A stretch of 64,000 nucleotides of DNA from JADGGM01 sp027307005. Lineage in GTDB: Bacteria; Gemmatimonadota; Gemmatimonadetes; Gemmatimonadales; Gemmatimonadaceae. The DNA lies in contig DATIEP010000055.1 in the NCBI GenBank assembly GCA_035455745.1, positions 186,001 to 250,000 of the forward strand, given 5' to 3'. Shown here in pieces: positions 19,216-29,603 of the stretch. The notes beneath the pieces are model-generated. The model did no database searches, was not told where the DNA came from, and saw nothing but the letters and a program-made list of their open reading frames with translations. Each line of letters opens with the position of its first letter. Position 1 is the stretch's first letter. The position numbers were made by a program, and so were the translations under genes.

Positions 19216-20241
19216 GTGACGGATGAACAAGTGCGCTACCTCACGGTTGACCCGGAGCGGCCGGACGCCGAGATCGTGCGGCGCGCCGGGGAGTTGTTGC
19301 GCCGCGGCGGGCTCGTCGCCTTTCCGACGGAGACCGTCTACGGCCTGGGCGCGAACGCATTGGACGCGCACGCGGTTGCGCGACTTTTCGCCGCCAAGGG
19401 ACGTCCGACGTACGATCCATTGATCGTTCATGTGCTGAACGCTGGAGTCGCTCGCGCGGTTGCACGCGATTGGCCGGATGCGGCCGAGCGTCTCGCGAGG
19501 GCATTCTGGCCGGGACCGCTGACACTGGTGGTGCCGAAGCGGCGAATGATTCCCGACATCGTCACTGCTGGACTGGACACGGTGGGGCTGCGCGTTCCCT
19601 CGCACCCGGTGGCGCGCGCAATTCTCGAAGCGGCCACGGTGCCGATCGCGGCGCCGAGCGCGAACCGATTCAGCGAATTATCGCCGACGCGGGCGGAGCA
19701 CGTGGAGCGGGCGTTGGGCGATCGCGTCGATCTGATCGTGGATGGCGGCCCAACGACGGTGGGCATCGAGTCGACGGTGGTCGATGTCTCCGGGGACCGG
19801 CCGGTGATCCTGCGACCGGGAACCATTCCGTCGCCGGAGCTGGCCGCGGCGATCGGTGCGTTAGACATCGCGTCGTCCGGCGGTCGGGACGACAGCACGC
19901 AACCGCGCCGCGCACCGGGGATGCTGGACCGGCACTATGCTCCGCGCGCCCGCCTGGAGGTGTTCTCCGGTGGGTCGCGGGCGGCGTCGTTGATTGCGGC
20001 CCATGCGGCGCGCGGCTCGACCGTCGGGGCGCTGGTGCTGGCGCCGTTGGACGACAGCGCGGCCCGCACGGTGCAAATGCCTAACGACCCGGCGGCGTAC
20101 GCGCGGGCGCTGTATCACGCGTTGCACACGCTCGATGCGGCGGGATGCGATGTGATACTCGTGGAAGCGCCTCCCGAGGGCGCGGCATGGGCCGGCGTCA
20201 GGGATCGGCTGTCGCGCGCCGCACAGCCGGCCGACGCCTAA
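19216..20241 (+). CDS. sua5: L-threonylcarbamoyladenylate synthase, Sua5 type
   Basis: 341 residues. Makes threonylcarbamoyl-AMP for the universal t6A37 tRNA modification. The N-terminal YrdC domain shows GGLVAFPTETVYGLGANAL, KGRPTYDPLIVH, WPGPLTLVV, VGLRVPSHP and PIAAPSANRFSELSPT; a C-terminal Sua5 domain follows the APGMLDRHYAPRARLE linker. GTG 19216 is preferred; GTG 19231 is an alternative, while the upstream frame (to 18310) is antisense to the lipoprotein gene. TTACATT lies just upstream as a possible -10, leaving almost no leader. The stop TAA is inside a GCCTAAC motif, seven bases from the convergent kinase gene. Confidence 0.94.
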   Translation: MTDEQVRYLTVDPERPDAEIVRRAGELLRRGGLVAFPTETVYGLGANALDAHAVARLFAAKGRPTYDPLIVHVLNAGVARAVARDWPDAAERLARAFWPGPLTLVVPKRRMIPDIVTAGLDTVGLRVPSHPVARAILEAATVPIAAPSANRFSELSPTRAEHVERALGDRVDLIVDGGPTTVGIESTVVDVSGDRPVILRPGTIPSPELAAAIGALDIASSGGRDDSTQPRRAPGMLDRHYAPRARLEVFSGGSRAASLIAAHAARGSTVGALVLAPLDDSAARTVQMPNDPAAYARALYHALHTLDAAGCDVILVEAPPEGAAWAGVRDRLSRAAQPADA

Positions 20242-20247
20242 CGGACG

Positions 20248-21303
<1,056 letters not shown>

Positions 21304-21571
21304 TGTACGTCAAAACGTTGCGTTGTCATGACGCGCCGTTCGCGCCAAGCAGTTGTCCGATCTTGGGACAGCACGTGCCGAGAATGGAACGACGTTTGAG
21401 CGACTGCACGCCGTTCACGGAGTTGGATGGTCGAAGTGCGCGTTTGGTTGCTTCGTCAAGGCGGACAGTGCGGGATAACAGACGGACAGAGCGCGGACGG
21501 GTCGTGCGCCGGCCGCTAGGTTTCGCGATGCGTGCTACATGATGAGTGCGCATTCAACGGCGGAGATCGGC

Positions 21572-24421
21572 ATGGTGTCTCGGATTGGTATTGCGGCAGT
21601 CTACCTCGCTCTGGCAGTGCTCGTTGGAACAGGTGATGCGCCACGCGCGGCCGCGCAGGACTCGCCGGTCCAGGCGCCGCCCCTCTCGGCGCCGATCCCG
21701 ACGGATCCGAGCGTGACGATCGGCATCCTGCCTAACGGGCTGCGGTACTACATCCGCGAGAATCACAAGCCCGAGCACCGCGCGGAGCTGCGGCTGGTGG
21801 TGAACGCCGGATCGATTCTGGAGGACAGCGCCCAACGCGGACTGGCGCACCTGATCGAGCACATGGCGTTCGCCGGCACGCGGCACTTTGCGCGACAGGC
21901 GCTGGTCAACTACCTGGAGTCGACGGGCGTCCGCTACGGCGCGGACCTCAACGCCGGGACGAGCTTCGACGAGACCGTGTATCAGCTCACCGTGCCGACC
22001 GACAGTGCGAAGCTGCTGGAACGCGGCGTGGAGATTCTCGAGGACTGGGCAGACGGCGTGACGTTCGACTCGACCGGGCTGGCCCGCGAACGGAAGGTCG
22101 TGACCGAAGAGTGGCGGTTAGGCAGAGGCGCCGCCCAGCGGATTCGCGACAAGCAATTCCCGGTCCTGTTCGCGAGCTCGCGGTACGCGCGGCGGATACC
22201 GATCGGCGATCCCAACATCATCGCGACGGCGCCGCGCTCCGAACTGCTCCAGTTCTATCACGAGTGGTATCGCCCCGATCTCATGGCGGTGGTGATCGTC
22301 GGTGATTTCGACAAAGCCCAAGTCGAGCGCTGGGTGAAGGCCGACCTGGGCCAGGTGCCGGCTTCGACGACGCGCCTCGAGCGGCCGGTGTACCCGGTCC
22401 CCGATCACGACAGCACCCTGGTCTCGGTGGTGACCGACCCCGAAGAGACGTCATCGAACGTGGCGCTGTACTACCTGCAGCCGGTGCACCGGGACAGCAC
22501 GGTGGGCGATTATCGCGAGGCGCTGGTGCGGGGGCTGTACAACGACATGCTCGACGAGCGGCTGTCGGAGATCTCGCAGCGGCCGAACGCGCCGTTCATC
22601 GGCGCGGAGTCCGAGCAGGGCCGGCTCATCCGGTCGAAGGAGGTATATGCCTTGACGGCGGTGGTGAAGGACGGCGGCATCGCGCGCGGCCTGCGTGCCG
22701 TCCTAACGGAAGCGGCGCGGGTGGAGCAGCACGGGTTCACGCCCACGGAGTTGGCGCGCGAGAAGGAGAACTACCTCCGCGAGACAGAGCAGGAGTACGA
22801 CGAGCGGGACAAGACGCCGTCGGACGTGTTCGTGGCCGATTACATCGACAACTACCTCGAGCAGACGGCGATCCCGAGCATCGCCCAGGACTGGGATCTG
22901 ACGCGCGCGCTGCTGCCGGGCATCACGCTGGACGAGGTAAACCGGCTGGCGAGCGCGTATCTGTCGGGCACGAGCCGGGTGATCACCGCCAGCGGGCCGA
23001 GCCGCGACAGCGCCGAGATGCCTAACGCGAAAGAATTGACCGCCATCGTCGACAGCGTGGGCCGCACGTCGGTCGCCGCGTACGTCGATTCCGTGGCGAA
23101 CCAGCCCCTGGTGGCGCATGCGCCGACGCCGGGCACGGTGGTTTCCGCGCAGGCGGTCCCGTCGGTCGGGATGATCGAGTGGACGCTGTCGAACGGAGCG
23201 CACGTGTTTCTCAAGCCGACGACCTTCAAGGACGACGAGCTGTTGTTCCGCGCCTTCGGCCCCGGGGGCGTCTCTCTGGCCAACGACTCGATGCTCGTCC
23301 CCGCGCAGACTGCGACCGATGTCATCGACGCGAGCGGCGTCGGGGCATTCACCGCGACCGAGATGGACAAAGCACTCGCCGGAAAGACGGTCTCGGTCGA
23401 ACCCTATATCAGCTCGTACGAGGAAGGGGTGACGGGAAGCGGGTCGCCGCGCGACGCCGAGACGATGCTGCAACTCGTCTACCTGTACTTCACGGATCCG
23501 CGGGCCGACACCGCGGCGTTCACCGCGTTGCAAACGCGGCTGAAGGAGCTGCTGGCGAACAGAAGCGCGAGCCCGTCGGCCGCATTCGGCGACACGATCG
23601 AAGCGACGCTCTACGGACACAACCGGCGGCTGGCTCCGTTCACGAGCGCGACGACGGCAAAAATGAATCTTGATGCGTCGCTCGCGTTCTATCGTGCCAG
23701 ATTCAAGAATGCGAGCGACTTCACGTTCGTGTTCGTGGGGAACATCGACACGACGGCGCTCAAGCCGCTCGTCGAGCAATACATTGGCGGGTTGCCGGCA
23801 TCGGGCGCGCACGAGGCGTGGCGCGATGTGGGGATCGATTTCGCGCGGGGCGTGATTCATCGAGCGGTGCACCGCGGCGCGGAGCCGAAGAGCAACACGG
23901 ACATCATCTACAGCGGGCCGCTGGCGTTTTCGAGGCACGCCGTGTACGAGATGCAGGCGCTCGAAGACGTTCTGCAGATCCGGCTGCGGCAGCGCCTGCG
24001 CGAGAAGCTGGGCGGCACGTATGGAGTGAACGTGAGCGTGACACCGATGCTGGTGCCGAGGCCAAGGTATGAGGTATCGATCGCGTTCGGCTCGGCGCCG
24101 GATCGCGTGGATGAACTCGTGCGCGCGACGCACGCCGAGCTCGATTCGATCAAGGCGTACGGACCCACGGCGGCGGACCTGGAAAAGGTCCGCGCCACGG
24201 AGATGCGGGAACGGGAGACCGGCCTGACGCAGAACCATTTCTGGCTAACGCTTCTGCACAGCTACCTGTATAACAAATGGAATCTCGACGACATTCACGC
24301 CTTCGACACCGAGGTCCGCGGCCTGACGGCGGCGTCGGTTCGCGACGCGGCACGGCGGTATCTCGATGAGCGCAACGTGGTGCAGGTGTCCCTCTATCCC
24401 CAGTTAGGCGCGAGCCGTTAG
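21572..24421 (+). CDS. M16 family zinc protease (pitrilysin/insulinase type), secreted
   Basis: 949 residues with a signal peptide (MVSRIGIAAVYLALAVLVG...). The N-terminal half carries the inverted zinc motif H93-L-I-E96-H97 and the distal Glu in VVTEEWR (179/180), then AFAGTRHF and NAGTSFDETVYQL; the C-terminal half repeats the fold without the zinc motif (WTLSNGAHVFLKPTTF ... REKLGGTYGVNVS). This two-copy architecture gives a clam-shell peptidase of oligopeptides. Start 21572 is preferred: GGAG lies upstream and the signal peptide starts cleanly; ATGs at 21539/21542 add 11 residues. Stop TAG at a GTTAG element. The 96-base gap to the next gene suggests a shared transcript. Confidence 0.92.
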   Translation: MVSRIGIAAVYLALAVLVGTGDAPRAAAQDSPVQAPPLSAPIPTDPSVTIGILPNGLRYYIRENHKPEHRAELRLVVNAGSILEDSAQRGLAHLIEHMAFAGTRHFARQALVNYLESTGVRYGADLNAGTSFDETVYQLTVPTDSAKLLERGVEILEDWADGVTFDSTGLARERKVVTEEWRLGRGAAQRIRDKQFPVLFASSRYARRIPIGDPNIIATAPRSELLQFYHEWYRPDLMAVVIVGDFDKAQVERWVKADLGQVPASTTRLERPVYPVPDHDSTLVSVVTDPEETSSNVALYYLQPVHRDSTVGDYREALVRGLYNDMLDERLSEISQRPNAPFIGAESEQGRLIRSKEVYALTAVVKDGGIARGLRAVLTEAARVEQHGFTPTELAREKENYLRETEQEYDERDKTPSDVFVADYIDNYLEQTAIPSIAQDWDLTRALLPGITLDEVNRLASAYLSGTSRVITASGPSRDSAEMPNAKELTAIVDSVGRTSVAAYVDSVANQPLVAHAPTPGTVVSAQAVPSVGMIEWTLSNGAHVFLKPTTFKDDELLFRAFGPGGVSLANDSMLVPAQTATDVIDASGVGAFTATEMDKALAGKTVSVEPYISSYEEGVTGSGSPRDAETMLQLVYLYFTDPRADTAAFTALQTRLKELLANRSASPSAAFGDTIEATLYGHNRRLAPFTSATTAKMNLDASLAFYRARFKNASDFTFVFVGNIDTTALKPLVEQYIGGLPASGAHEAWRDVGIDFARGVIHRAVHRGAEPKSNTDIIYSGPLAFSRHAVYEMQALEDVLQIRLRQRLREKLGGTYGVNVSVTPMLVPRPRYEVSIAFGSAPDRVDELVRATHAELDSIKAYGPTAADLEKVRATEMRERETGLTQNHFWLTLLHSYLYNKWNLDDIHAFDTEVRGLTAASVRDAARRYLDERNVVQVSLYPQLGASR

Positions 24422-24517
24422 CGGACGGCCGGGGCGGTGTGACGCCGCGCTGCCGCCCGCCGTCAATCGAGAATGGGTTTCGTCTTCCCTTCCCTCACCG
24501 AGCGCTGGTCTCTTTCT

Positions 24518-26476
24518 ATGCGTGTGCTGGCTGCCGTGGTCGCGGTGTCCTTCGTCGCTCTGTCCGCCGGCGCGCAGGCGCCGCACATCACCCCGGCGGG
24601 CGATCCGTCGGTCAAGAGCGATACCATCTATTCGCTGGCGGTGCCGGCCGGCTCGCACACCGATGAGCCGTACGTGCTGCTGCTCGATGACGGCGTGGTG
24701 AAGATCGAGCCGGACGGGCGCCTGACGACGACGTATCGGCAGGTGGTGCAGCTCCTCACGCAGGAGGCCGCCGAGCAATGGGGCGAGCACACGTTCAGCT
24801 ACTCGGCTGGCCGCGAGAAGCTGACCGTGAACTGGATTCGTGTGCTGAAGCCGAACGGCGACGTGGTGAGCGAGAAGCCGACGCACGAGCAGGAGTCGCT
24901 GGCGCCGGTCTCCCTCGATGCGCCGGTGTACTCCGATCTCAAGCTGCACCGCGTCACGTTAGGCGGCGTCGCGCCGGGCACGCTGATCGACTACAGCGTG
25001 ACCACCGAGACGGTGAGCCCGCTGATTCCGGGCGATTTCCTGACGTCGTGGAGCGTGCAGACCGGCGTGTTCACGCGCCGGTCGCGGTACGTGGTGGACG
25101 TGCCGGCGAACTACACGCCGCGCATCGAAGAGCACCACATTCCGTTCAAGCGCGCGGAGCACGTGTCCAACGGGCGCCGCGTGATCACGTGGGCGGCGCA
25201 GGACGTTCCGAAGCCGGAGCCGGAGCCGCTGGCGCCCGACTCGTCGTACGGCGAATCGATCACGCTCGCGGCGCCGCGGACATGGAGTGACGTGGCGCAC
25301 TGGTACGCGGGTCTGGCGCGCGACCGCTACACGACCACCCCGGCCATCGACGCCAAGATCGCCGAGGTGGTGAAGAACGCGAAGACGCTGGACGACTCGA
25401 TCCGCGCCGTGCACCGCTGGGTGGCCCAGGACTTCCGCTACGTGTCCCTGTCGTTAGGCATCGGCGGGTATCAGCCGCACCAGCCGGAGTCGATGTTCGA
25501 GAACAAATACGGCGACTGCAAGGACAAGGCGACGTTTTTCATCGCCGCGATGCGCCGGTTAGGCGTGACCGCGTATCCGGTGCTGCTGAGCGCCGACGGC
25601 GGCGTGGATGCGTCGTTGCCGAGCGCGCACCAGTTCGACCACATGATCGCGGCGGTCAAGCGCGCCGATGGGCGGTACACGTACGTCGATCTGACGGCGG
25701 ACCTCGCGCCGTACGGTGCGCTGCCGCCGGGCGAGCCGGGCGAATTCGGGTTGGTGGTGCATCCCGATGGCACGAGCGAAGAGATCACGTTCCCGATGGA
25801 CTCGGCGGCGCGCAACCTGTCGCGCGTCGACATCGACGGGTCGCTGTCGCCGGACGGGCTGTTCGCCGGCAAATGGATTCGGACGGCGACCGGGCTGCAG
25901 CAGTACGGCCTGCGGAGCTCGATGTCGCGGTCGACGCAAATGGATTCGACGCAGCGCGCGCGGGCAACGTTGGCGATTGCCAACGCGATCATCCAGGGCG
26001 CCAAGGGCGACAGCCTGCAGGTGTTCAACGGCCGCGACCTGAGGGCCAAACCGCGCATTTCGGTGCTCCTCTCCAACGGCAAGATGGTGAGCGACGCCGG
26101 CGCGACGAGGATTCTGACGCTGCCGATTCGCGACTTTGCCGTGCCTAACGTGGTCGCGGGACTCGAGCAGCGCGGTCCGCGCGTGAATCCGATCGACATC
26201 GAGAAGGTGTGGGGGCCGCACGAGGAGCTCGAAGACTTCGAGGTGACGCTTCCGCGAGGGTGGAAGGCGCAGCTGCCCAAGTCGCTGACCGAGTCGAGCG
26301 CGTTCGGCACGTACACGGCGAAATACGAACAGGATGGTGACACGCTGCACGTGTCGCGCTCGCTCGTGGGTGACACCGGTGTGCAGCCGGCGAGCGCGAT
26401 GCCCGCCCTCATCGCGTGGCTCAAGGCGATGTCGGCGGACGACGTGAAGTACATCGTGATCAACGCGGGGAGCTGA
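24518..26476 (+). CDS. secreted DUF3857 / transglutaminase-like protein
   Basis: 652 residues with a signal peptide (MRVLAAVVAVSFVALSAGAQA). DUF3857 (about 50-230) is followed by a transglutaminase-like core: Cys in KYGDCKDKATFF, His in SAHQFDHMIAAV, Asp in YVDLTADLAPYG, in the order of the papain-like triad; a DUF3858-like beta domain closes the protein. The family is common in Bacteroidota and Gemmatimonadota-like soil bacteria and is thought to act on extracytoplasmic proteins or peptides; substrate unknown. ATG 24518 gives a normal signal peptide; ATG 24473 adds 15 residues and cannot be excluded. Confidence 0.88.
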   Translation: MRVLAAVVAVSFVALSAGAQAPHITPAGDPSVKSDTIYSLAVPAGSHTDEPYVLLLDDGVVKIEPDGRLTTTYRQVVQLLTQEAAEQWGEHTFSYSAGREKLTVNWIRVLKPNGDVVSEKPTHEQESLAPVSLDAPVYSDLKLHRVTLGGVAPGTLIDYSVTTETVSPLIPGDFLTSWSVQTGVFTRRSRYVVDVPANYTPRIEEHHIPFKRAEHVSNGRRVITWAAQDVPKPEPEPLAPDSSYGESITLAAPRTWSDVAHWYAGLARDRYTTTPAIDAKIAEVVKNAKTLDDSIRAVHRWVAQDFRYVSLSLGIGGYQPHQPESMFENKYGDCKDKATFFIAAMRRLGVTAYPVLLSADGGVDASLPSAHQFDHMIAAVKRADGRYTYVDLTADLAPYGALPPGEPGEFGLVVHPDGTSEEITFPMDSAARNLSRVDIDGSLSPDGLFAGKWIRTATGLQQYGLRSSMSRSTQMDSTQRARATLAIANAIIQGAKGDSLQVFNGRDLRAKPRISVLLSNGKMVSDAGATRILTLPIRDFAVPNVVAGLEQRGPRVNPIDIEKVWGPHEELEDFEVTLPRGWKAQLPKSLTESSAFGTYTAKYEQDGDTLHVSRSLVGDTGVQPASAMPALIAWLKAMSADDVKYIVINAGS

Positions 26477-26493
26477 CTCGCAACGATTGGTAC

Positions 26494-26523
26494 CTCGTGC
26501 CGGTTCTCCGATGACGGCACGAG
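26494..26523 (+). terminator. hairpin after the DUF3857 gene, possible terminator
   Basis: Perfect nine-base inverted repeat CTCGTGCCG (26494-26502) / CGGCACGAG (26515-26523) with a 12-base loop, 17 bases after the TGA at 26476. No T-tract follows, so this is a stable stem and possible transcript end rather than a proven intrinsic terminator. Confidence 0.4.
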
Positions 26524-26531
26524 CGTGGGAT

Positions 26532-26584
26532 GAGCGTACGGTGTTCGCGCGCGGTCGATCGACCGCCACGAGCACCGTACGCTC
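26532..26584. promoter_or_regulatory. nested inverted repeats before the lipase-like lipoprotein gene
   Basis: Outer arms GAGCGTACGGTG (26532-26543) and CACCGTACGCTC (26573-26584) are perfect 12-base complements. Between them, 26551-26566 is a perfect 16-base palindrome, GCGGTCGATCGACCGC. The pair lies 34-86 bases before the start at 26618, so it could be a cruciform, operator or second transcription-stop hairpin. No protein is known to bind it. Confidence 0.6.
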
Positions 26585-26617
26585 GTTTGTTCCCCACGCT
26601 TCATCGAGGTGGCTGTC

Positions 26618-29161
26618 ATGCACACCATTCATCGGTGCCTGTCCATCGTCGCGATCATCGCGGTCGCGGGCGCGTGCTCGGATCCGATAGCCGGTCCGTC
26701 GCGAAAACCACGCTCAGACGTCACGTCGCCACCGCCCGCTGCAGGACGGGTGGTCTTTCTTCCACCGCTCGGCAACGGCGCCATGCCGAGCGGCGCATCG
26801 GACGTATCGCGGCAGGTGGTGTTGGAGGTGTGCGTGCGAGCGGACACGGCGTGTGTCGGAGCGGCGATCGCGCGAATCGACACGGCGGGCGGGCTGCGGG
26901 TGGTGGGTGACGCGCGGGTCGCGGAGGCAGGGCGAGCGAGCTATGAGACGGAGTGGCGTGTCCCGCGTGCGATGGGCGACAGCGGCGCGGATTTACGGCT
27001 GCGGGTGATCGTCGACGGCTCGGAGCTCGGCCACCTGGATCTGCGGGTTCGCGGCACGCGCGACGGGCGTGATTCCGTCTGGTCGCCTAACGGAACGATG
27101 GTCAATCCGGACGCGGCTCTGCCGATTCGATTCTGGATCCAGCGGCCGCCGCGCCGGTTCACGGTGCTCGTCGGGCCGGGGGTGCGCGGCGATCCGGGTG
27201 CGTCGGATTCGTTGTGGACGTACGGGACGCGGGTGCCGTATGCGTTTGCCGCGGCGGGCGGCTACGAGAACGTGCTGGTGCGGTTGGACGGGATGCCGGC
27301 GTCGCAGGCGGGGGTCGTGGTGACGGACACGGAGCACGTGCTGACGGTGACAGCGGATCGGCATGTCGTGTTGAGCAGCGCTGCTCTACCATTGTATGCG
27401 TTGGCGCGGGCGGTGTTGACCTCGGCGGATCCGGTCGGGGCATACCAGGCGTATCTCGACGTGGCGTCGGCGTACGTGGGGTCATCGGGGCGCGTGGCGG
27501 AGGAGTCGTTGCGAGACGTGCGCGACGTGGAGTTTCTCGCCTTCGATCCGATCCGCGACTCGGCTGCCTTACGGAGAGTGGATGGGGCGTTGGCTGGACA
27601 TCTTTTCACCACGGGCGACACGACGCCTAACATGACGTCTGCGCGCTTGGCAGTTCCGCGAACATCCGTTCGCGCGTTGGATGCTTCAGAGGCGACAGAC
27701 AGCACCGAGCAGACGGCCTTTGTGTACGTGAACGGCATCGCGACACCCCAGCTCGGACCACAAGGCGCAATTGCGACTCAGTTCGAGCTTCGGAACATTG
27801 TTTCCGAAATTTCCTTATTTCACGCCAACGACGATTTCGACGTCAAGCTGTTCTATAACCGCACCTACAGTGAACAGCGTCCATCGCCGGAGCAACAACG
27901 CGCGCACTGCGTGTCGCTATTCGCAGCGCGTCTCGCGTTCGGCTACGTAGGCGCCAATTCGTTCGGGGCGTTCATGGAGAAGTGCACGTCGGATGCGGCA
28001 TTTCGGCGCTTCTCGGATCACGATCTCCTGGAATGCATTCGCCAGATGTGGGCCATTGTTGCGAATACCGATGGCGCCGAAATCGACGCTGTTGCTCTCG
28101 CATCTCGGATTCAGGAGTTACGAGTAGCCGGCACCCACGTGATCCTGGTGCCGCATTCGCAGGGCAACCTGATGGCCAATCAAGCAATTCATCGCCTGCA
28201 CTCGGTCACTCACGAATTCGATCCAACGAGGGACTCGACCTGCATCGGACTGGTTTCACTCGCCTCACCGACGAGCCATCGGTGGGAGTTATCCGAGCAC
28301 TACATCGCTCCGATTGTCGTACGCGGCGATGTCGTTCCACTGATAGACAACGAATGGGAACCCATCGACACCGACCTTTCAGAAGAGCTGCTCGATCATC
28401 CATCTATAGCGACGATCTTCAAGCCAACCGGCATCCTGCTGCACCAGGTGCTCGAAAGTTATTTTCTCCAGCCTCAATCGCGGGCCGCGATACGAGCCGG
28501 GCTCGAGAACGTGTATCGCGCCTGCAGCGTGTCTAGCCTCGTAATCCGGCCGACGTCGGTCACCCTCTCGGTGGGCGGGGCGACGACCCTTACTGCCGGC
28601 GCCTTGAATGCATACGGGGATACGTTAGGCGGGCGGTCAGTGTCTTGGACGAGCACCACACCAACGGTCGTCTCGGTCACGCCAATCGGCCCACTCTCTG
28701 CGACGGCTCGCGGTGTTGGCTCAGGCGGCGGATCCGTCGTGGCACACCGCTCAAATCGTCGCGCGGAGTCAGCGGTGTCCGTCTTCAACCCTGTCCCGCA
28801 GGAAGATCCGTTCACCTTTACTTATATCGCTTCGTATCAAGAGGGCTTCCTCGGTGACGATCAGCATCTGAGCGGCACAGTGGCTCACCCGGGTGCCGTG
28901 CCGCTCCCTGCTGGCACCCTTAGACTCTCATTCACAAGGCAGTTCGGACGTCTCAGCGCCGCTGTAAATAACTCGCTCTACACGGTCAGCACGATCGGAA
29001 CAGACTCCGTCATCCTTGGCGGCAACCCCGGCTCATCGTATCGGCTCGGGTGGAACGAGGAGCACACAAAGCTGTCTGGTCGCTTCGATACCTTACAGTG
29101 GATTTTTGGTGTGGGCTTTGTACAAGCGGCGCTTCCGGTGACGTTCGAGCGGCAGCAGTAA
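26618..29161 (+). CDS. lipoprotein with lipase-like HSQGN motif and BIG2-like domain
   Basis: 847 residues. Lipobox IAVAGAC gives a lipoprotein. The middle (about 370-640) contains FVYVNGIATP and VILVPHSQGNLMANQAIHRL, a nucleophile-elbow-like GxSxG variant (HSQGN) of alpha/beta hydrolases, followed by LVSLASPTSHRWELSEHY. A BIG2-like Ig domain (about 645-725: TSVTLSVGGATTLTAGALN...VSWTSTTPTVVSV) follows, and a beta-rich tail. Start ATG 26618 has AGGTGG five bases upstream. The 3' two-thirds (from about 27.7 kb) is visibly lower in G+C than its surroundings, with mixed codon use, suggesting transfer or relaxed selection. Hydrolase activity is inferred only. Confidence 0.78.
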   Translation: MHTIHRCLSIVAIIAVAGACSDPIAGPSRKPRSDVTSPPPAAGRVVFLPPLGNGAMPSGASDVSRQVVLEVCVRADTACVGAAIARIDTAGGLRVVGDARVAEAGRASYETEWRVPRAMGDSGADLRLRVIVDGSELGHLDLRVRGTRDGRDSVWSPNGTMVNPDAALPIRFWIQRPPRRFTVLVGPGVRGDPGASDSLWTYGTRVPYAFAAAGGYENVLVRLDGMPASQAGVVVTDTEHVLTVTADRHVVLSSAALPLYALARAVLTSADPVGAYQAYLDVASAYVGSSGRVAEESLRDVRDVEFLAFDPIRDSAALRRVDGALAGHLFTTGDTTPNMTSARLAVPRTSVRALDASEATDSTEQTAFVYVNGIATPQLGPQGAIATQFELRNIVSEISLFHANDDFDVKLFYNRTYSEQRPSPEQQRAHCVSLFAARLAFGYVGANSFGAFMEKCTSDAAFRRFSDHDLLECIRQMWAIVANTDGAEIDAVALASRIQELRVAGTHVILVPHSQGNLMANQAIHRLHSVTHEFDPTRDSTCIGLVSLASPTSHRWELSEHYIAPIVVRGDVVPLIDNEWEPIDTDLSEELLDHPSIATIFKPTGILLHQVLESYFLQPQSRAAIRAGLENVYRACSVSSLVIRPTSVTLSVGGATTLTAGALNAYGDTLGGRSVSWTSTTPTVVSVTPIGPLSATARGVGSGGGSVVAHRSNRRAESAVSVFNPVPQEDPFTFTYIASYQEGFLGDDQHLSGTVAHPGAVPLPAGTLRLSFTRQFGRLSAAVNNSLYTVSTIGTDSVILGGNPGSSYRLGWNEEHTKLSGRFDTLQWIFGVGFVQAALPVTFERQQ

Positions 29162-29164
29162 AGC

Positions 29165-29599
29165 GTGCCAACGCCGTTAATTCGATCGATTATTGGCACA
29201 GCTGTGCTGTGCATCGTGGCGAGCGCCTGTCGGCGCCCGCCACGAAACGGCGTGCACTCGGCGCCGCAAAGCGTGACCCGCTACCCGCATGCAACCGACA
29301 GATTCGTGAACTTGGTGCGTCAGCAGCTCACGTCTCGCGATCCTGTCGCAGTCGAACAAGAAATCATGTGCGAGGGAGTGCGGATTTCTCGCGTACTAGG
29401 CGATGCGGAAACGTCGATACGCATCAGATCCGCGCTCGACACGGCATACGTTCGCCGTATCGATAGTTTGGCGTTTCGCCGTGTTGCTCAGGCACTGGAG
29501 GGGCACATGCTCGGCACCGGCGGCCACGTGTGCGATTCGCTCATCGCCGCCGCCGACAGGGTCGATCCGATTGTCCCGGTTAGGCAGCGCGCGCCGTAG
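29165..29599 (+). CDS. small lipoprotein, unknown function
   Basis: 144 residues with a lipobox (VLCIVASAC) and a soluble helical remainder; no recognised domain. GTG start three bases after the TAA of the preceding lipoprotein gene, so it is co-transcribed and perhaps an accessory partner. It shares the lower G+C of the end of that gene. Stop TAG at 29597, just after a GTTAGGC motif; convergent esterase ends five bases away. Confidence 0.62.
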   Translation: MPTPLIRSIIGTAVLCIVASACRRPPRNGVHSAPQSVTRYPHATDRFVNLVRQQLTSRDPVAVEQEIMCEGVRISRVLGDAETSIRIRSALDTAYVRRIDSLAFRRVAQALEGHMLGTGGHVCDSLIAAADRVDPIVPVRQRAP

Positions 29600-29603
29600 T
29601 GCC

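Noticed and set aside
22703..24238. 511-codon open frame antisense to the M16 protease gene
   Set aside because: Arg/His-rich translation without motifs, fully opposite a well-supported gene; long antisense frames are expected at this G+C.
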